Shown one piece after another: positions 60,352 to 64,000 of a DNA stretch of 64,000 nucleotides. A model generated the notes under the pieces. It did no database searches and was not told the DNA's origin. It worked only from the letters and a program-made list of their open reading frames with translations. A program made the position numbers and the translations under genes. The first letter of the stretch is position 1; every line of letters starts with the position of its first letter. Where the stretch lies: NCBI RefSeq assembly GCF_014930455.1, contig NZ_JAAIYO010000001.1, positions 868,001 through 932,000 on the forward strand, given 5' to 3'. The DNA is from Corallococcus soli. GTDB taxonomy: Bacteria; Myxococcota; Myxococcia; Myxococcales; Myxococcaceae.

Positions 60352-61125
60352 GTGCCGTTGAAATATTTGACGACCAGGATCAGCCTGCCGCCCATCGTCC
60401 CCTCGGAGGCTGCGGTCCGTGCGTTCCTCAAGAGCGCGTTCGAGGAGTACCGGTGGTTCGAACCCGCGCGTACTCATCACAATGAGCAGATCGATCCGCG
60501 ACGGATTGACTACGACGCACTGGCGGCCCGCTTCCTGGAAGTTCGCAGCCTCATGGTTCGGGCGAAGACGGACCGTGACTTCTTCCTGTTCTCCGCCAGG
60601 AAGGCGGACGGTCCTCCGCATGTGGGCAAGCTCACCTGGGATGCCGCGCTTTCGCGTGCGAAGAGCGCGACGTGGCGTGACGCCCACGTCCATCAGGTCA
60701 CGGCGCTGATGAAGCTGTTCAACTCACCGCTGGCCGTCTCCTCGACCTCCGAGGACGAGCGTCGGAAGTGCGACCAGCTCATTCCCTCACCCTCGGGATT
60801 CGGGCAACGCCGGACGCGGACCGTCCGCGACCCCAGCGAAGGTCTCGCCGGGGTCTTCTGGCGCAACTTCTATGGCCCGCCGTTCCTCCAGATGTTCGGA
60901 GACCGGCTGAACGCGGTCCCCGAATCCCAGCGGCGCACGGTCGCGGACGGCATCGTGCTCGTGGAGCCCTACGCCCTGCCCACCGACGCGATGACTCCCG
61001 CCGCGGAGGCCGCGGAGCAGCAGCTCCGCGAAGTCCTCGGGCCGGAGTGCTTCTACGACCACGCGACGCGCACCATGCCGCGTCGCGTGCCCGACCTGCC
61101 CCACCCGGAAGCGCTCTCCTCCTGA
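60352..61125 (+). CDS. Probable immunity protein of the split toxin, family not recognised
   Basis: A 257-residue soluble protein starting GTG nine bases after the toxin stop, with GAGG 5 bases upstream. There is no signal peptide. It is Phe/Arg/Pro-rich, with segments FLKSAFEEYRWFEPARTHHNEQ, FLEVRSLMVRAKTDRDFFLFSARK, WRDAHVHQVTALMKLFNSPLAVSSTS and a C-terminal GECFYDHATRTMPRR-like run. No known immunity-family hallmark was certain. Immunity genes in these modules directly follow the toxin and have lower G+C than the genome, as here at the 5' end. It could instead be an orphan passenger. It converges with the DegQ-type protease gene. Confidence 0.65.
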   Translation: MPLKYLTTRISLPPIVPSEAAVRAFLKSAFEEYRWFEPARTHHNEQIDPRRIDYDALAARFLEVRSLMVRAKTDRDFFLFSARKADGPPHVGKLTWDAALSRAKSATWRDAHVHQVTALMKLFNSPLAVSSTSEDERRKCDQLIPSPSGFGQRRTRTVRDPSEGLAGVFWRNFYGPPFLQMFGDRLNAVPESQRRTVADGIVLVEPYALPTDAMTPAAEAAEQQLREVLGPECFYDHATRTMPRRVPDLPHPEALSS

Positions 61126-61143
61126 CCGGAGGCAGCGCGCGCC

Positions 61144-62655
61144 CTACCGCGCCGGCACTTCAATCGCGCGCAGCAGCGCCCCGTCCTGTCCGGGCACCCG
61201 CGCGCGCAGCAGCAGCGCGGCGCCGGGCTCCGCGGCCGTCAGCGCCTGGGCGGCCTCCGCGACGCCGGACACCTTCTGGTCGCCCACCTGCGTGAGCACC
61301 ATGCCGGGCGCGAGCCCCGCGCGCTCCGCGGCGCTGCCGGACTCCACGGAGACCACCTGCGCCCCGCCGCTGCCGTCCTGCGCCTCCGACAGCCGCAGGC
61401 CCAGCCGCTTCGACAGCGGCGCGGGCGTCGCATCCCGGGGCGTCATCTCCTCCTCGCCCCGCTGCGTCGGGCGGGTGCCCAGCTTCACCGGCACCTCCAT
61501 CGCCTTGCCCCCGCGCATCAGGCTCACCTTCACCTCGCTGCCCGGCTTGAGCAGCGCCACCGCGCGCGTCAGCGAACCGGCGGAGTCCACCGCGCGCTCG
61601 CCCACCGACGTGATGACGTCCTCCTCGCGCAGGCCCGCCTTCGCGCCGGGCCCCCCCGCGCTGACGCCGGCCACCACCGCGCCCTTCGCGGCCTCCACGC
61701 GCAGCGCCCGCGCCAGCTCCGGCGTGAGGTCCTGCACCGCCAGCCCCACCCAGCCCCGGCGCACCACGCCCGTCTCCTGGAGCTGCGGCAGGAGCGCCTG
61801 GATGAGGTTCGCCGGCACCGCGAAGCCGATGCCCGTCGCGCCGCCGATGATGGCCGTGTTCATGCCCACCACCTCGCCCCGCATGTTGAAGAGCGGGCCG
61901 CCGGAGTTGCCCGGGTTGATGGCCGCGTCCGTCTGGAGGAAGTCGTCGTAGGGGCCGGCGTGGATGTCGCGCGCCCGGGCGGAGAGGATGCCCGCGCTCA
62001 CGCTCGACGCGAGCCCGAATGGGTTGCCAATGGCCATCACCGGGTCACCCACGCGCAGGCCGTCGGAGTCCCCCAGCTTCACGAAGGGCAGATTGCCGGA
62101 CACGCCCTTCAACTGGAGCAACGCCACGTCCGTGAGCGCGTCGCGGCCCAGCACCTCCGCCTCGAACGCGCGCCCGTCCTCCAGCTTCACCCGGACGGTG
62201 TCCGCGCCCTCCACGACGTGGTTGTTGGTGAGCACCAGGCCCGACGGGTCGATGACGAAGCCCGAACCCTGTCCCTGCTTCGGCGGCGCGCCGCCCCCAC
62301 CGAAGGGACTCTGTCCCCCCGGCAGACCGAAGCGCTCGGCGAGCCCCGGGGGCAGGCCCCGCATGCCCATGGCGGGGCGGGCGCGCGCCTGCACCTCCAC
62401 GTTCACCACCGCGCCCTTCACCGTGTCCACCAGCGGCGCCAGCGACGTGAGCGCCCCAGGCGCGGTGGACAGCGGGGGCGAATAGACGGCCGGCTCCACC
62501 TTCGCACCCGAGGGCGCGGTGGCCGTCTTCAGCGACAGCGTGGGTTGCTCGGGCGGCGCCGTGTCCGGAGCAGGCTTGCAGGCCCCCAGCGCGACCAGGG
62601 GCGTGAGCATGAGCGCGCGGGCAAGGCGGCGGCGGGACGGAAGCGTACGGACCAT
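61144..62655 (-). CDS. Do/DegQ-type periplasmic serine protease, lipoprotein-anchored
   Basis: A 503-residue trypsin-like protease with two PDZ domains. The signal ends LVALGAC (Cys26, lipidated, so membrane-anchored, unusual for DegP). The catalytic triad is His in LTNNHVVEG, Asp in DALTDVALLQL and Ser in NPGNSGGPL near residue 240. PDZ1 lies near 290-380 (VVAGVSAGGPGAKAGLREEDVI) and PDZ2 near 400-500 (VSVESGSAAERAGLAPGMVL). A Gly-rich loop (GQSPFGGGGAPP) follows the N-terminal helix. ATG at 62655 has AAGGAG 8 bases upstream; the frame is open much further upstream, but there it is not protein-like. It should degrade or hold misfolded envelope proteins. It is divergent from the response regulator. 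Confidence 0.92.
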   Translation of the reverse strand: MVRTLPSRRRLARALMLTPLVALGACKPAPDTAPPEQPTLSLKTATAPSGAKVEPAVYSPPLSTAPGALTSLAPLVDTVKGAVVNVEVQARARPAMGMRGLPPGLAERFGLPGGQSPFGGGGAPPKQGQGSGFVIDPSGLVLTNNHVVEGADTVRVKLEDGRAFEAEVLGRDALTDVALLQLKGVSGNLPFVKLGDSDGLRVGDPVMAIGNPFGLASSVSAGILSARARDIHAGPYDDFLQTDAAINPGNSGGPLFNMRGEVVGMNTAIIGGATGIGFAVPANLIQALLPQLQETGVVRRGWVGLAVQDLTPELARALRVEAAKGAVVAGVSAGGPGAKAGLREEDVITSVGERAVDSAGSLTRAVALLKPGSEVKVSLMRGGKAMEVPVKLGTRPTQRGEEEMTPRDATPAPLSKRLGLRLSEAQDGSGGAQVVSVESGSAAERAGLAPGMVLTQVGDQKVSGVAEAAQALTAAEPGAALLLRARVPGQDGALLRAIEVPAR

Positions 62656-62894
62656 CGTGCGTTCTCCTTGGTGGCGGCCGGAAGCAGCCTTCCGGGCGGA
62701 AAGAGTCGGACCGGATGCGGTGGGCACCCTGGGAAGGAGGCAGCGGTCCCGTTCCACCAGCGACACCGGGAGCCACTGATGGCCCAGCTGCCTGGAAGGG
62801 AGCTCAGAGGAGGAAGCCCCGCATCCGGTCCGACGCCTGGACCTCATTGCAGCCTCTGGGCCAGGACCCCCAGCCCCGTCCTCCGAGGGCGACC

Positions 62895-62967
62895 TGCCCC
62901 GGGGCGCCCCGACGACGCGGGGCAAAGTGCCCCAGCCGGGGCATTTCTCCCGGGGGCAGCCTGCCCC
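62895..62967. promoter_or_regulatory. Cluster of GGGGCA/TGCCCC palindromes, probable enhancer sites
   Basis: Two perfect 15-base inverted repeats GGGGCA-N3-TGCCCC lie at 62919-62933 and 62953-62967, centres 34 bases apart. A near-palindrome TGCCCCGGGGCG is at 62895-62906 and a lone half-site GGGGCA at 62938-62943. They stand about 80-145 bases upstream of the expected start of the -24/-12 promoter at 63012, the usual distance for a sigma-54 activator binding site. The spacer AAG versus GCC differs while the arms are identical, which argues for selection on the arms. Confidence 0.6.
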
Positions 62968-63011
62968 ACGCCCCATCCTGGTCCTTCGGCGGGTTCCCGG
63001 ACCTCCGGCGG

Positions 63012-63027
63012 TGGCACGCCGGATGCT
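63012..63027 (+). promoter_or_regulatory. Sigma-54 (-24/-12) promoter of the response-regulator gene
   Basis: TGGCAC-N5-ATGCT gives a perfect -24 half, and a -12 half differing at one core base, with GG and GC at the required ten-base separation. Transcription should begin near 63038, 14 bases before the AGGAGAG ribosome site, leaving a 29-base leader. Palindromic activator-like sites lie upstream. Confidence 0.6.
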
Positions 63028-63066
63028 CCAGTGCCCCTTCAACCCACCCTCCAGGAGAGCCCACCC

Positions 63067-63528
63067 ATGGTGCACGAGCAGACGGAAGGGGCCGCGCGTG
63101 GCGCGGCCTGGAAGAACCCTTCGACGGCGCCGGAGCGGGCCCCCCGCATCCTCGTCGCGGATGATCAACGCGAGATGCGCACCCTCATCCGCAAGATGCT
63201 GGTGCGGCGCGGCTATGAAGTGATGGAGGCGGCGGATGGACCGGCACTGGTGCGCGTCCTCATTGAAGGGCTGACCGCGGACGAGTCGCGCGCGCCCGAC
63301 CTCATCATCACCGACGTGCGCATGCCGGGCTTCACCGGCCTGGAGGTGCTCGCCCGCCTGCGCCGCGAGCAGTGGGACACGCCCGTCATCCTCATCACCG
63401 CCTTCGGTGACGCGAAGCTGCACGGCGAGGCCGAGCGGTTGGGGGCCGCCTGCGTGCTCGACAAGCCGTTCGAGCTGGAGACGCTGCGGAGCGCGGTGGA
63501 GGCGGCGCTCTCGGTGGCCCGGGGCTGA
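63067..63528 (+). CDS. Single-domain response regulator
   Basis: A 153-residue protein: a 25-residue variable N terminus, then a complete receiver domain. ILVADDQREMRTLI supplies the acid pair, LIITDVRMPG the phosphoacceptor Asp (near residue 80), VILITAFGD the Thr-switch region, and VLDKPFELETLRSAV the conserved Lys. No output domain follows, so it works by protein contact like CheY, SpoIIJ-type relays or sporulation phosphorelays. AGGAGAG precedes the ATG. It has a sigma-54 promoter and palindromic upstream sites, so it is under specific activator control. The partner kinase is not in the neighbourhood. Confidence 0.9.
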   Translation: MVHEQTEGAARGAAWKNPSTAPERAPRILVADDQREMRTLIRKMLVRRGYEVMEAADGPALVRVLIEGLTADESRAPDLIITDVRMPGFTGLEVLARLRREQWDTPVILITAFGDAKLHGEAERLGAACVLDKPFELETLRSAVEAALSVARG

Positions 63529-63594
63529 GGCGGCGTCGGACGGCGCGCGCTAAGCTGGTGTCGTCCGCGAAGTCGTCCCCTCGCAAGGAAGCCC

Positions 63595-64000
63595 ATGCGC
63601 CGCATGCCCTGGTCCCTGCCGTTGTCGCTCCTGTGCCTGGGGTGCGCGCCCGCGCAGCGACAGACGCCGGACGCGGGGCCCGCTGAAGGGGTGCCGCAGC
63701 GCCTGGTGGCGCGCATCGTCCACGCGTACCCGCACGACCCGCAGGCCTTCACGCAGGGCCTCCAGTTCCACCAGGGCCAGCTCTACGAGAGCACCGGCGA
63801 GGACGGCGACCTGCGGCGCATCTCGCTGGAGCAGGCCGCGCCGCTGTGGAAGCAGGACCTGCCGGACGTGTTCCCGGAGGGACTGGCCAGCGACGGCGAG
63901 CGCCTGTACCAGCTCACGTGGCAGGACGAGACGCTGTTCGTGTGGAACGGCACGCCGCCCGTGCAGGAGAAGCAGGTGGCGTACACGGGCGAGGGCTGGG
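63595..64000 (+). CDS. Glutaminyl-peptide cyclotransferase-like protein, 3' end beyond window
   Basis: The first 135 residues of a protein of the glutamine cyclotransferase (plant/bacterial beta-propeller) family. The signal MPWSLPLSLLCLGC resembles a lipoprotein signal, and the mature part begins with a Gln/Pro-rich linker. ARIVHAYPHDPQAFTQGLQFHQGQLYESTGEDGDLRRISL, then VFPEGLASDGERLYQLTWQDETLFVW, are the family's characteristic blade motifs, with FTQGL and YxLTW. The enzyme turns N-terminal Gln into pyroglutamate. ATG at 63595 has AAGGAAG 3 bases upstream; a second ATG three codons later is possible. It is truncated by the window edge. Confidence 0.85.
   Translation, partial: MRRMPWSLPLSLLCLGCAPAQRQTPDAGPAEGVPQRLVARIVHAYPHDPQAFTQGLQFHQGQLYESTGEDGDLRRISLEQAAPLWKQDLPDVFPEGLASDGERLYQLTWQDETLFVWNGTPPVQEKQVAYTGEGW

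Noticed and set aside
60452..60470. GGTTCGAACCC, resembling a tRNA T-arm.
   Set aside because: It lies inside an open coding sequence and has no acceptor, D- or anticodon arm around it.

Overview
The window is very G+C-rich and almost wall-to-wall coding. It reads as a myxobacterial chromosome, most likely from the Myxococcus/Corallococcus group. The evidence is a 13-copy Myxococcus cysteine-rich repeat protein with a C-terminal MYXO-CTERM tag, three large Ser/Thr kinases, an FHA/PAS hybrid histidine kinase, an FHA-type sigma-54 activator, an Oar-like TonB receptor, and SitA-like polymorphic toxin modules. No rRNA, tRNA, CRISPR array, insertion sequence or phage block was recognised. The genus assignment is inference.

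Layout. 1-11.6 kb: HEAT-repeat protein (5' end cut by the window edge), Cys-nucleophile Ntn hydrolase, methyltransferase, Asp/Asn beta-hydroxylase, M20 peptidase, a translationally coupled dipeptide epimerase and DUF819 membrane protein, serine beta-lactamase-like hydrolase, nitronate monooxygenase and OpgC-like membrane protein. 11.6-13.7 kb: lipoprotein toxin with an AHH nuclease domain and its Imm11-type immunity protein. 14-19.6 kb: Rnk-type regulator, then an outer-membrane OmpA/TSP3 protein with a Cys-rich MYXO-CTERM partner. 19.7-30.4 kb: TPR Ser/Thr kinase, small unknown protein, sigma-54 activator, HAD phosphatase, and a lipoprotein plus TonB receptor pair. 30.6-38.4 kb: a kynurenine catabolic operon of seven tightly packed genes, with a divergent 4-oxalocrotonate decarboxylase gene. 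38.4-46.5 kb: bestrophin-like channel, two unknown proteins, FAD/NAD(P) oxidoreductase, a sterol-desaturase remnant and a histidine kinase. 46.8-57.8 kb: NGLST-repeat lipoprotein, a second kinase, FHA/PAS hybrid kinase, OPT transporter and a very large kinase-ATPase-TPR protein. 58-61.1 kb: BP74-like protein, then a second polymorphic toxin gene broken by a one-base frameshift, with a probable immunity gene. 61.1-64 kb: Do/DegQ protease, a single-domain response regulator behind a sigma-54-type promoter, and the start of a glutaminyl-peptide cyclotransferase.

How the genes work together. The 30.6-38.4 kb block can take kynurenine through 3-hydroxykynurenine, 3-hydroxyanthranilate, aminocarboxymuconate semialdehyde, aminomuconate semialdehyde, aminomuconate and 4-oxalocrotonate to 2-oxopent-4-enoate; the first tryptophan steps and the last meta-cleavage steps are not here. 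The epimerase, DUF819 and serine-hydrolase genes suggest cell-wall peptide recycling. The two toxin modules and the OmpA/MYXO-CTERM surface pair suggest kin discrimination and cell-cell contact.

Most noteworthy signals: (1) two perfect GGGGCA-N3-TGCCCC palindromes placed upstream of a near-consensus -24/-12 promoter, in front of an orphan receiver gene; (2) the frameshifted pre-toxin/PD-(D/E)XK toxin with an unfamiliar immunity gene; (3) the AHH toxin/Imm11 pair; (4) the OmpA plus MYXO-CTERM pair, laid out like TraB/TraA; (5) degenerate cyclase-like modules in two kinases.
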